Assembly (NCBI RefSeq): GCF_009905375.1
Contig: NC_133655.1
Span: forward strand, 39,401,593 to 39,465,592
DNA from: Apium graveolens
Taxonomy: Eukaryota; Streptophyta; Magnoliopsida; Apiales; Apiaceae
Direction of reading: 5' to 3'
DNA: 64,000 bases
Shown: positions 53,749-64,000 of the stretch, in pieces
Position numbering within the stretch: the first letter of the stretch is position 1
Layout of the letters: the number at the start of each line of letters is the position of its first letter
The notes under the pieces: generated by a model
What the model saw: the letters and a program-made list of their open reading frames with translations, nothing else
What the model was told of the DNA's origin: nothing
Database searches by the model: none
Program-made: the position numbers and the translations under genes

Positions 53749-56700
53749 TGTAATAACCCCAAAATTTTGAACTTTTTGTAACCCTTATGAATAGTGTTTT
53801 TGCTGATTATGCTGAATAAGAAAACTTTTCATACCACACTTTGTACGGGTTCTTCTATTGTTATTCTGAGATCTTATTAGTACTCTATATGGTATATAAG
53901 TGTATGTAAAGATCGTCAGAATCCAAATTCGAACACTTTGATTTTTCCCGAAAATCCACCAGATACCGAAAGAATTGAGTATAAGGTAACAGGATAAAAA
54001 GGATTTGAATTCAAGGATTATAAGAGAGGATCATAAAAGGAATATAATGTATTAAGAAAGGTTAAGGAAACCCAAGTAATAAGATCCCGGGTATGATCCC
54101 TCAAACGATAAAAGAGAACGAAAGTTAAGCGAACTGTATAACAGATTAGCGGTCATTAGCCAAGTAATTAGGAGCTAATCAAAGAGGTTAGAGATGATGA
54201 TGTCATCAAACCAATAAGAAGAGGACAAGTGTGAGAAGATGACATAAGAATGATGACCTAAGCATGACCAAAGGGAAGGAAGTGTTGGTTGATTATAAAC
54301 CACACAAAATTCACCATGGTTAAAAGGTAATTAAATAAAACAAAAGGCAAAAACAACCAACAAAACAAATCACAAACACAAAAACACAAAGTTGACTTCC
54401 CATTTCAAGCAAGAAGCTCTCGGCCCCTTTTATTTTTCAAGGAAAGAAAAACCCAAATCCAAGTTCCAAGCTTTGTTAATTAGTGAGGTAATTATCTAAG
54501 GTTCCTTGTACATAGATATAGATGTCCTATAAGTTTAAGCTTCAAATTCCTACACAATCTCTTCCTAAAATTCATGGAAGAAGAGGGTGAATAGTATTTT
54601 TCAAGAACTTGAAATTTTGATCTTGTGTTTTTGTTTACATAAAGCTTTAGTAAGGATTTTCCAAGGTTGTTCCAAGCTTATTAGTTACTCCTACTCACAA
54701 GGAAGGTATAATCTCTTAACCTTGCTTTGTTATTGAATGTTAAGAGCTTATTACGATTAGTATAGTTCATGATAGGCTTGGTTATTGTATATTTAGAGAT
54801 TGATTGGTTTTGTGATGTTTTGGAGTTGTAAATCTTGATGATTAGTTAATGAACTTAAGTAAGCTCTTAGTTCATGATTGAGAAGTAGTATAAATTGGAA
54901 ATATTGAGTTGTTAGGGCTGTTGTTGTATTTTATGGGTGGAGTTTGGTTGTATGGTTGAATTGTGGTTGATTTGGAGTAGGATAAAATTTGGTAATCGCG
55001 TAAACACAGCCGTCGTAATACCCGATTTACTTTAGACTGCTTTTGTTCTTAACATCAGGACCCGTGAACTCACTGTTAGATTTTGAACATTGTCATGATT
55101 AGATAGTTCATGTTACGAGCTTCGTTTTGAGATGTGGTTCGTTTGAATCCGATGTACGATTTAGGAGAAACGACTATTTTAAGTAACGGTGTTTCGCGAA
55201 CGAACCATTACCCCTTGCCTTACTTTGAAACCTTGGTTAAGGCCCTTAAATGACTAATTGGAGTATGAAACATTTATGGGATTAGGTAGTTGGTAAGGTA
55301 CTCGTGAAAAAATCGCCTTAGAACTCTTAATGGTTAATTTATTAAAAATGGTGGAGCCGATGGTACTCGAGCGACTTAAGAGAATCATTAAGCGCAAAGC
55401 GAGCGTTAGAGTCTAATTGGTTAAAGTATAGATTCTTAAGCAACTTTGGTTTAATTCCAACTTATATGTGGTTTATAGGTTACCAGACTCATCCCAGGAC
55501 TTTTACCACCCCCAGTCACTCAGACAAGTTTTATACCCGTTATACTATTGATGTGATGTATATATGTATATGCATTATCTTGTGATAGATGCATGATGGT
55601 TAATTAGCAAATCTTGCGATATGTTGGAGCATGCTGATATGGTATATATGCATGTCTGTTTCGTAATCTTGATATCTATCTGTTGATTCCAATGCTTATA
55701 GTTGCATAATACCTATGCTAGAGATAAGCAGTAGTTGCGTATACCCTTAGTATAGGGGACCCAAAGTTGGATATTTTCTAAAATCGGGAATCGATGTTCC
55801 CGAGTATATTATATATATTTATATATATATATAGATATACTTTTCAAAACTACTAATCGAATAAGGTTTATTCGATAACTTTATATTATTTACTGAATAT
55901 TATTTTGAATATTCATTCGAGGACTATGAGTACGCTTATTTACAAAATAATATTCTTTATTTTATTAAAGAATAATGTTTCGATAATCAAACTTATTTTC
56001 GATTATTCAAATAAAGATCATACTTTCGTATAAGTATATCTTTGGTTATTAATACTCATTTCAAGTATGAGTTTTAAAACTTTTACTTCAAATATTTTTA
56101 TAAAGATTATTATTTATGGGAATATTATTTAAATAATAATCTTCAGATATTTTCGAAATATATTGGGACTGATTCATTTTATTAAATCAGCATTACTCCA
56201 AACATTCTTAAAAATGTTTTCGAGTCTTCAAAATGATTTTAAAAGTTAGAGCGGACCTCAAAACTCATTTTTATATTTAAGATCTTCCTTTCAAAGGGGA
56301 TTTAAATACTCGCTCAAAACCTGAGGGATCCGGCTCTGTGGTGTATTTATATTCGCAACAAGGTGGTTGTTTTGACAAATGAATTGATTACTTACCAAAC
56401 GTTCGGGAAGTAAGCCCATCTAATTGAGTCGGCATAAACGACAGGCCGGGGTACGGTCTATCAAAGTGTAAGTGGCTGAGTGGCAGTCCATCAACGTGTA
56501 AGAGGCCGGGTGGCGGTCCAGGACAAGGTCCTAATGCGGCTAGGGTGATGACCGGTGGGGGATTCATCCATCTACTAGTAGAAAAGGTTACTTATTGGTA
56601 TCTTTGCCTGATCAGCAAGATATCGGGTTTATGCCAAAATTCTTTTCTTTCCAAATTTATTGGATATTACAACTCTGCTCATACTTTACATGACAGAGGT

Positions 56701-57702
56701 TTTCAGGAAATGTATGAGAGATATATATATGGATATATATCGGGACTTAATGAAGTATCTCGTAACTTCATTTCATTCAATAATATTTCAAAGATTGAAT
56801 CTATTCAAGTCTTATCTTGTAGTCTCATCTGTGTGATGAACTTTTGAAACTAATTATAACTTGAACGGTGGTAGTTCAAGTAGTATTCGGAAAAGATATA
56901 AGTATATTGGAGTATCTTGTAACTTCATCTTTTAACTTATATCTAGTAGATGATTATCTTATGTATGACAAAGATTTTCAGAAAAATGTTGAGACAAGGT
57001 TATATATATGAGATCACCTTGCAACGATATTTTTATATAGTTATAAACTGGAACTCTGTGTATATTATGCATGGAAGAGGACTTTCAAGATTTTGAAAAG
57101 TATATGTACATACATACTGAATATTTTGCGACTTGGTCGCGTTAAGGTATCAAACTTGGTCCATTTCTTTTTTACCAAGACTTTCATTAGTACTATGAGA
57201 ATGCTCATATATTGTTAATTATTATACATATTATTTCGGTGGGCTTGTTGCTCACCCTTGCTTTCTTCTTTCATCACACAACAACAAATAGAAAAGATGA
57301 ACAGGATCAAGCTCCCAATTCGTGAGAGGTTGGGAAACATTCCGCAGTTTCCTGTAGGCGTTGATGTCGTTGTAGCTGAGGTAGGAGCTACCAGTAGACT
57401 AGGCTTTCAACTTTTGTTGTGCCAGAATTATGTATATTTATGAATAGTAATAATGGCAAAGAATATGTAAATTATTCAGAAACCCTTTTTATGGTGAAAT
57501 GGTTTATAATTGTGGAATAAAATGACTTGTATTATTTTTGGTATTCATCTCTGAGACTATAACTTGTGGTGTGTGTTAGTGTGTGTGTATATTGTGGTGT
57601 CACAGTGCGCAGTAGATGGTTGACTGTTAAGATTAAGTATTGATAAGGGAAATGGAACTCGTGACGACCCGGATCCCCGACCCCGGATCTGGGGGTGTTA
57701 CA
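53749..57702 (+). repeat. 5' LTR of element L
   Basis: 3,954 bp, TGTAATAACCCC to GGGGGTGTTACA. Homologous to solo LTR B. Such long LTRs are typical of the Tekay/Del chromoviruses. It has a TA-rich microsatellite near 55808-55833. No gene is recognised within; open frames such as 56545-56847 are chance. Confidence 0.93.
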
Positions 57703-57706
57703 GAAA

Positions 57707-57718
57707 TGGTATCAGAGC
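57707..57718 (+). promoter_or_regulatory. Primer binding site of element L (tRNA-Met)
   Basis: TGGTATCAGAGC four bases after the LTR. Confidence 0.92.
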
Positions 57719-57889
57719 TAAGTGTTATAAACCTCAGAGATGATGTGACATTAAAATAATAAGTTCACTAAGATAATAAGAACTTTTTCCAAGTTCATAG
57801 TCGGACTACCTAACATAGTACTGACAGTTAAAACCCTTATGGGAACCCTTATAAATATCGTGATAGAAGCGTAGTTCGTTATCGTATAT

Positions 57890-58165
57890 GGTAGCGGGAC
57901 CCCAAACCCTGAGGTTGAGGAGCAACAGCGCGATGATGTTTTACTACATATTGGGGATCAGATTGTGGATCCGATAGAGCATCCTAACTTGGGACCGGAT
58001 GATGTTCATATTGAGGATGTAGCGGTTGAGGATGTTGTCCTAGAAGGGATTATTGCTGAGAAGGATGCCGTGAAAGATCCTGACAAGAATGAATAAAGGA
58101 CCACTGAGGAATTGATGACCATGGTTAGGGCGACTACTAGAGGTTGGATTGGTCAGTCACTACCG
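57890..58165 (+). pseudogene. Element L gag N-terminal piece (probable)
   Basis: Starts near an ATG at 57890 and continues in an Asp/Glu/Val-rich frame up to a TAA at about 58094, then a short MTMVRATTRG segment. Chromovirus gag often begins with such acidic sequence, but no diagnostic motif is present. Confidence 0.4.
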
Positions 58166-58990
58166 GAGGTTCGTTCAAGTTTGTAAAGATAGTAGCCCCT
58201 TTAACGCGGCTTACTCGTAAGACTGAGAAGTTTGAATGGACAAAGAAATACGAGAAAAGCTTTTAACAACTAAAGCAAAGGTTGGTGGCGGTCCCTATGT
58301 TGGCATTGCCGGATGAAAAAGGAGATTTTGTGAATTGTAGTGACGCTTCGCATAAGGAATAAGGGTGCTTCTTATACAACACAGCAAGGTAATCGCGAAC
58401 ATGTCAAGACAATTAAGGGAATATAAAATTCGATATCCCCACCCATGAGCTTGGGCTCGTGGCAATAGTTTTGCCCTAAAGGTTGGAGGCACTACTTGTA
58501 TGGAGAAAAGTGCAAGATTTACATAAACCATAAGTTCTCTAGTACATTTTCACGCAGAAAGAGCTCAACATGCGCCAGAGGAGGTGGTTAGAGCTAATCA
58601 AGGATTACGATTATGAGATTCTTTATCATCCAGGGAAAGCCAAAATGGTGGCTAATGCCCTTAGTATAAAAGAGAGACTCAAGATGAAAATGTATTTGGG
58701 AGAGTTGATAAGAGATTTTGAGAAAATGGAAATAGAAGTGAAGGTAACCGGAGCCGGTACCGAAAAGCTGTTTGAGATTGCAATACAACCCGAATTATTG
58801 GAGAAGATCATATTGTGCCAAGAAAAAGTGATGAATAGAGGCAGAGAACCAATGACTGGAGAAGAGATTAATACCTAGAAAGATGATGAGGGAATAATGA
58901 GGTATCCCTACAGAATTTGGGTTCCAAATGTTCAAGAGCTTAAGGACTGGATCTTAGATGAAAGTCATAGCTCGAGGAATAAGATTTAGG
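58166..58990 (+). pseudogene. Element L displaced pol piece: RNase H and integrase N-terminus
   Basis: Chromovirus sequence in the order reverse transcriptase end (APLTRLTRKTEKFEW near 58195), RNase H (NCSDASHKE near 58335; [19 protein letters not shown] near 58570, then [14 protein letters not shown]), and integrase start (RIWVPNVQELKDWILDE near 58915). Asn replaces the usual Asp in the ADALS motif. Stops occur at several places; 58570-58878 is open. It lies before gag, and a second, more decayed RNase H lies at its normal place (about 60930-61090), so this piece is an extra copy. Confidence 0.8.
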
Positions 58991-59204
58991 GCAAACCCCG
59001 AATGTGATAGTCAGGGAGGTTGCCATTAAGAAAGAAGGAGCCCATAACATAATGAAGTGGAAAACAAGGATTTTAACGTATAAGATAACCCCAAGTATGG
59101 GAGAAGGATGAAACATTTCATACTAAGGAAACAGAAAGTCGAGTAAGGAAAGGAGAACCGAGACGGTACTCCTATACGGCAATTCATGGACCTGTCTAAA
59201 AAGA

Positions 59205-59620
59205 ACTTAGACTATTATCCCCAACCACCACCCTGAGGAGACAGTGCGGTACGAAATTCTTTCAGGACCTTTAAGTCGCTAAGCTCTCAGAGTTCCAAGG
59301 AACAAGCGAACCCAGTAGAGGCGAGAGCCTGGCTAAAGGAAATATAGGAATCATTTGAGATTCTAAATGATGGACGAATCACAAAAGACTATTTTTATCA
59401 CTTACCCTCCTAAGAGAGAGGCCACCCGCTGGTGAAAGGCCAAGAAACGCACGGAGCCAGAGGTTATAATAAATTGATTAAAGTTCAGACAATTGTTTTC
59501 GGGAAAGTACTTCCCAAGGTTATGAAGGTAGTGTAAAAGCTTTAGAGCCAGAACAAAAGCGGACAAGTATGATGAATTATGAATCTAAGTTGTAAAAGTT
59601 GTCAAGATTCGTTCTGAGGA
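59205..59620 (+). pseudogene. Element L gag core relic
   Basis: Fragments in changing frames match the gypsy gag (Retrotrans_gag) pattern: an ESQKTIFITY segment, EATRW, then NWLKFRQLFSGKYFPR near 59480. At least four stops or shifts lie within. Capsid function is lost. Confidence 0.68.
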
Positions 59621-60270
59621 CACGAATCTAGAATGACGGGATGTTTGAAATCAATGCTTATGTTGTGTTGGTTCATGTAATGGTTGTAATGGAAACGAAA
59701 ATAAAAGACTGAAAAGGGCAGGAGTATAAAGGGATATAAAGGAAATAGATTTGAGAAGTGATAAGGGAGTTAGGTATGGGAAACCCTAAGAAACCCTTGC
59801 AATAAATATAGAGAAGTGTGTTATCATCAACGCGATGGTGACTGATCATGAGATAAATTCAAGGTTTGAAGGCGTAAGCGATATGTATAGTTAATTCCCT
59901 TGAAGTTGACAGTATTCGATGAAACTTTGAGATAGATCGATTGATTAATAAGGAAATGCGGATGGACTGAGGAGACAAGAAAGTAAGAAATTAGGAAAAA
60001 TTGGATGAAGGAAGTGACCTTCAAGAATGTGAAGTGTAAGACCGGGAGCATGATACCCAGAAAGGGAGACACCAGGTATGAAAGATATCCCAACATTGAG
60101 ATGACTGTTGAGATAAACAACAAAAGTAAATAAGGATTTATTAAGAAGAAGTTCACGTTGAACACAACCAATATCTTCCAGAATATCCCTGTGCCATTAC
60201 CAAATTAGGCAAGCAAAGCGAAAAAAAAACCATTGTTATCTTTTGGAGGCCATATGGATTGACCTCAGTT
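59621..60270 (+). other. Element L region without recognisable coding sequence
   Basis: By position the end of gag and protease should be here. I see no CCHC knuckle and no D-S/T-G motif. Minus-strand open frames here (59827-60171) have no recognisable protein. Confidence 0.5.
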
Positions 60271-60274
60271 TAAA

Positions 60275-60850
60275 TAAGGATGCTATTATGAAATTAAGTA
60301 TAGACTATCGAAGTGAGAACGATTGAATAAGGTAATCTATCAAGTATAGATGACTTGATTTATCCATGGAAGAGTGTAAGTATCTTTTAAAGGAGAAATT
60401 AAGGATAAAACCCCGATAACTTGAAATGAATCCTAGGGGAATGCATAAAGGTTGGCATTTCACCCTTAATAGGGATAGCATGAGTTTTGACATTATGAAT
60501 TGGAAAGGATTAAGGTAACAACAACCTTTAAGGATCAGTGGAGAAATTTTTCAGAAGTATATAGACAATGATTCTGGTATTAGTAAATGGTATCTTGATA
60601 TGCCATGTGCCTAGGATGTACCTGATGAAGGATTTAAGGATAACCTTAGAGGTTTTACAAGGAGAAAGGTAATATTCAAAGTTCTCAAGAATAGAAATTT
60701 TGATGAAGGAAATATGACGTAATTATAATAATGCAAGGCGGGGCACGTGTTGAACCATAAGAAAGTATAGATCGATCCAATGAGGGTCGAGATTGGTGAA
60801 AACAAGGACCAAAGATAAGAGACATCCTAAATATGATCGAGAGTCAGTCA
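60275..60850 (+). pseudogene. Element L reverse transcriptase relic
   Basis: Short matches to chromovirus reverse transcriptase: a KLSIDYR segment near 60295 (normally RLCIDYREL), RITLEVLQGE-like sequence near 60645 and an HV...V*IDPMRVE segment near 60745 (normally the GHV...VDP-KVE region). The catalytic YxDD box is not recognisable. Heavy frameshifting. Confidence 0.62.
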
Positions 60851-60929
60851 TGGTAATGTTCACATCTAAAGACTAAGGCAATGACTTACGGAAAAATGGT
60901 GATTTTTTTTCTTTTCTCACCAGGACTTA

Positions 60930-61095
60930 AGAAAAGCATTTTCACATAAGCAGTGATTGAAATGAGGTAGAAAATTTAGTTGGAGGTGGTTAAAATGACA
61001 TTGATTGTAAGGAAATTTTACTATCAGGAAAGGACAAAGAGATGGCCGACACTTTGAGTGTAAGAAGACAATTATTGGCGCTCGTGCCAGAGGAA
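60930..61095 (+). pseudogene. Element L RNase H end, second copy
   Basis: FTQ...MRQ-like sequence and a degenerate YHPGKAN-ADALS motif (about 61020-61060, with ADTLSV) in shifting frames. It is in the normal place after reverse transcriptase. Confidence 0.58.
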
Positions 61096-62495
61096 TACAG
61101 TGACGATGGTTAAAGTCGTGAAGGTTGTATTATGGTTTGGAAGATTGACATTCCTTTTGATGATTGTGCGATACTCAACCATGATAGTATTTTGGTAAAG
61201 ATTTAATTTATGTAATCGCCGTAAGGGGGCTATCTATCTTATAAGGTCATATCTTGAGATAAGCCAGGACCATGTTACGAAAGGACTAAATGAACCTTTG
61301 AGCTTCATGTCTCCTAATAAAGACATATGGTTAATAATGGTATTAACCTGCTATCTTTGCTTTTATTGAAACTATTCTGCAATTTTATCTGCTTCATGTC
61401 ATATGTACGCCAAGTTCAGGAGTGTTCTTCATGAATCATTGAATGGTGATTATGTTGCCTCCCTAGAAGAATTCGATACGACATGTATTGACTCCGTATG
61501 GTTAGCTATTAAGATTTCATAGAAAATGAATGACTACAGTAGGTCAGCGGTGGACCATAGTAATGCAACAACGATTTTGCGAGTAATGAGACGATAACAA
61601 CCGTGAGAGTTGTATTGTAATGGATGTTAAGATTAAGTACCACTAATCGGGTCGTGGTGATGTACAAGTTATCATTGATAGACTAATTAAGTCGATTATT
61701 TACCTATGATATACTTATTCCTTCTTATCAATAGAGAGTCGTATTACTATACGAGGAAGGTTGCGGTGCAAGCATAGAATTCTAGTAACGATGATGTCTA
61801 GAATGAGATCCCAGATTCGATTTTCGATGTCGAGGGAGTTTCAAAGGTGATTGTGTATAAGCTCGAGGAAGAGCATGGGTCCATAGAATGATGGACGGAA
61901 TAGCAAAAATATTTAGGCATGTGAAATGAGATGCATTAATACTTGATGTTGATATATATACGTATATATTTTGTTCTCCTATGACAAACCTCTATAGTTC
62001 AGAGGTAGATTCCAAGCCAGATACTTTGTGGCAGTATATTTTATATATATAAAATTCTCTTCAATTCGTTCTTTTCTCTCCTTTTCATTTCATATAAGCT
62101 GAGAAGAACAACCCTTCTAGAAGGGGAGGTATTACCGAATGACTATCTATCTGTGTGATAGAAGCCTAGTAGGATACCATCTATTGTTTAATTGCTTGTC
62201 AAGTACTAAAGGCTGGCCACCTTCTGTACTAACTATGCGATATAACAAGTGTTCATGATCATAGTGATCTCTCAATAAATTCTTATTACTTCTATATGAA
62301 GGACCAAGCTTTTGAAGATAGAAGCAGCTAGAAAGGAGTAGTACCAGTGTGGTGGTATTCCGAATCTAACACGTTCGTGATACTAAGGTTGACGTGGTTA
62401 TTAAAAGGTTATAAAACTCTAGCGAGTAAAGGTATATCTAGAATAGTATTCTGTACGGAAGATAGTAATGACTACGAACAAGAAAAGAAGGAGTA
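61096..62495 (+). other. Element L region expected to hold the integrase core
   Basis: By position the integrase zinc finger and DDE core. I could not recognise the Asp, Asp, Glu residues with confidence; many stops in all plus frames. No other feature seen. Confidence 0.45.
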
Positions 62496-63262
62496 TTGAG
62501 AATCAAAAGCTATAGTGCTAGAAACTATTATGAGAGTCTTTGTAATAGACTTGAAAGAATTTGGAATGATCATTTATCGCGGATTGAGTTTTCTTACGAC
62601 AATAGATCATATGTCATTGTCCAGGTGTCGCCTTATGAGATCCTTGAGGGAAGACAATGTCGATTTCCCTTATGTTAGGATGAAGTTGTAGAGCGCAAGA
62701 TGCTCGGACCCGCAGTAGTCCAAAGGACCAAGGATATAATAGATCTAATCAGAGGACGGCTGGTAGTAGCCCAAGATGGACATAAGAAGTATGTTGATTT
62801 GACACGAAAGGACAAAGAATAGGAAGTAGGGGACCTAATGCTGTTATAGGTATTCCCTTGGAAAGGATGGATGAGGGTCGGAAAGAAAGGAAAGCTAAGC
62901 CACAATTTTTTGGACCCTTGGATATATTAAGACGTATTGGGAAGTTAGCATATGAGCTAGCCCTACCCCCTGAACATGTAGCAAGTTCATAATGTGTTCC
63001 ACGTATCAATGTTAAGGAGGTGTAATTCGGATGCCAGACAAATAGGGGCATATAAGCGCATAGACATGCAACCAGACGTAACATATATGGAACAACCGGG
63101 AAAGGTTATAGATTGAAAAGGAACAAGTGCTTAGGAGAAGGGTTATCAAACTAGTCAGAGTTTGATGGTAGAACCACAATGTGGGAAAATTGAATTGAGA
63201 GTTAGAAAGTGCAATGCTAAGAAAGTATCCCTATTCATTTTTATCTGATTCCGGTATGAAAT
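62496..63262 (+). pseudogene. Element L integrase C-terminus and chromodomain-like tail
   Basis: Integrase end: WNDHLSRIEFSYDNRSY near 62550, SPYEILEGRQCRFPLC near 62625, then KKYVDLTRKDKE near 62785 and GKKGKLS near 62882 (GPY/F region), and VHNVFHVSMLRR near 62990. After it a VTYMEQPGKVID segment and a VIKLVRV...NHNV region (63080-63190) match the degenerate chromodomain of plant chromoviruses. At least eight stops interrupt it. Confidence 0.82.
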
Positions 63263-63268
63263 CCTTTT

Positions 63269-63281
63269 AAGGAGGGAAGAC
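63269..63281 (+). promoter_or_regulatory. Polypurine tract of element L
   Basis: AAGGAGGGAAGAC directly before the 3' LTR. Confidence 0.88.
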
Positions 63282-64000
63282 TGTAATAACCCCAAAATTT
63301 TGAACTTTTTGTAACCCTTATGAATAGTATTTTTGCTGATTATACTGAATAAGAAAACTTTTCATACCACACTTTGTAGGGGTTCTTCTATTGTTATTCT
63401 GAGATCTTATTAGTACTCTATATGGTATATAAGTGTATGTAAAGATCGTCAGAATCCAAATTCGAACACTTTGATTTTTCCCGAAAATCCACCAGATACC
63501 GAAAGAATTGAGTATAAGGTAACAGGATAAAAAGGATTTGAATTCAAGGATTATAAGAGAGGATCATAAAAGGAATATAATGTATTGAGAAAGGTTAAGG
63601 AAACCCAAGTAATAAGATCCCGGGTATGATCCCTCAAACGATAAACGAGAACGAAAGTTAAGCGAACCGTATAACAGATCAGCGGTCATTAGCCAAGTAA
63701 TTAGGAGCTAATCAAAGAGGTTAGTGATGATGATGTCATCAAACCAACAAGAAGAGGACAAGTGTGGGAAGATGACATAAGAATGATGACCTAAGCATGA
63801 CCAAAGGGAAGGAAGTGTTGGTTGATTATAAACCACACAAAGTTCACCATGGTTAAAAGGTAATTAATTAAAACAAAGGGCAAAAACAACCAACAAAACA
63901 AATCACAAACACAAAAACACAAAGTTGACTTTCCATTTCAAGCAAGAAGCTCTCGGCCCCTTTCATTTTTCAAGGAAAGAAAAACCCAAATCCAAGTTCC
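63282..64000 (+). repeat. 3' LTR of element L, first 719 bp
   Basis: Begins TGTAATAACCCC and follows the 5' LTR with about 15 differences in 719 bp; the window ends inside it. Confidence 0.93.

Larger units (their letters stand above)
53749..64000 (+). mobile_element. Element L: Ty3/gypsy Tekay/Del-like chromovirus relic, right end outside
   Basis: 5' LTR 53749-57702, primer site 57707-57718, internal region 57703-63281, polypurine tract 63269-63281, 3' LTR from 63282 on. The left flank ends in GACAA (53744-53748), the expected duplication. Internal pieces match chromovirus gag, reverse transcriptase, RNase H, integrase and a chromodomain-like end but are shattered by stops, and one pol piece lies before gag. 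The visible 719 bp of 3' LTR is about 98% identical to the 5' LTR. Confidence 0.92.

Noticed and set aside
56545..56847. Coding sequence in the LTR of L
   Set aside because: Inside a non-coding LTR; no recognisable protein and no sign of codon conservation noticed.
62675..63084. Minus-strand open frames near the end of L
   Set aside because: Antisense of the integrase C-terminus relic.

Overview
The window is plant nuclear DNA made almost wholly of LTR retrotransposons inserted into one another. I see no host gene, rRNA, functional tRNA gene or CRISPR array. Evidence for a plant: Sirevirus-type Ty1/copia elements with a long extra 3' ORF, a Tekay/Del-like Ty3/gypsy chromovirus with ~4 kb LTRs, primer binding sites for initiator tRNA-Met (TGGTATCAGAGC) and hAT-type MITEs. 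A eudicot with a large, repeat-rich genome is likely; the species cannot be named from the sequence.

Elements are labelled A-L, M1 and M2. Left stack: the oldest visible layer is E (minus-strand Sirevirus-like gag and LTR, 14269-17158). D (plus-strand LTR, 13303-14268) lies in E's gag, C (minus-strand Sirevirus, 10065-13302) lies in D, A (minus-strand copia, 1-10064) lies in C, and B (a 4,060 bp solo gypsy LTR, 2602-6661) lies in A's gag zinc knuckle. E's LTR also carries hAT MITE M1 (15809-16675). The left ends of A, C and D are outside the window.

Middle stack: F, an unidentified LTR-like sequence (17159-17208 and 38118-39190), is split by G (plus-strand Sirevirus, 17209-38112, duplication TAAAT). 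G is split in its 3' ORF by H (plus-strand copia, 25997-36748, duplication GAAAG), and H is split between protease and integrase by I (minus-strand copia, 27939-33504, duplication TGACA). A and I are the same family. MITE M2 (39191-39723) lies in F.

Right part: J, a plus-strand Sirevirus-like gag, begins near 39740. It is split by K (40089-52478, duplication AAGAT), the most complete element here: two 612-613 bp LTRs differing by about 2%, gag, pol and a 3.8 kb envelope-position ORF. Near the end of J's gag sits L (53749 to beyond 64000), a gypsy element with 3,954 bp LTRs and a decayed, rearranged internal region.

In a working element gag forms the particle; protease matures it; reverse transcriptase and RNase H copy the RNA from the tRNA-Met and polypurine primers; integrase inserts the DNA. 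Every copy here is broken in at least one of these functions, though K keeps nearly all catalytic residues. The most unusual points are two in-frame stop codons shared by three Sirevirus copies at the gag/pol boundary, the large 3' ORF of the Sireviruses, L's near-identical LTRs around an almost unreadable pol (suggesting movement in trans), and four hairpin repeats in the leader of the A/I family. I found no new defence or metabolic system.
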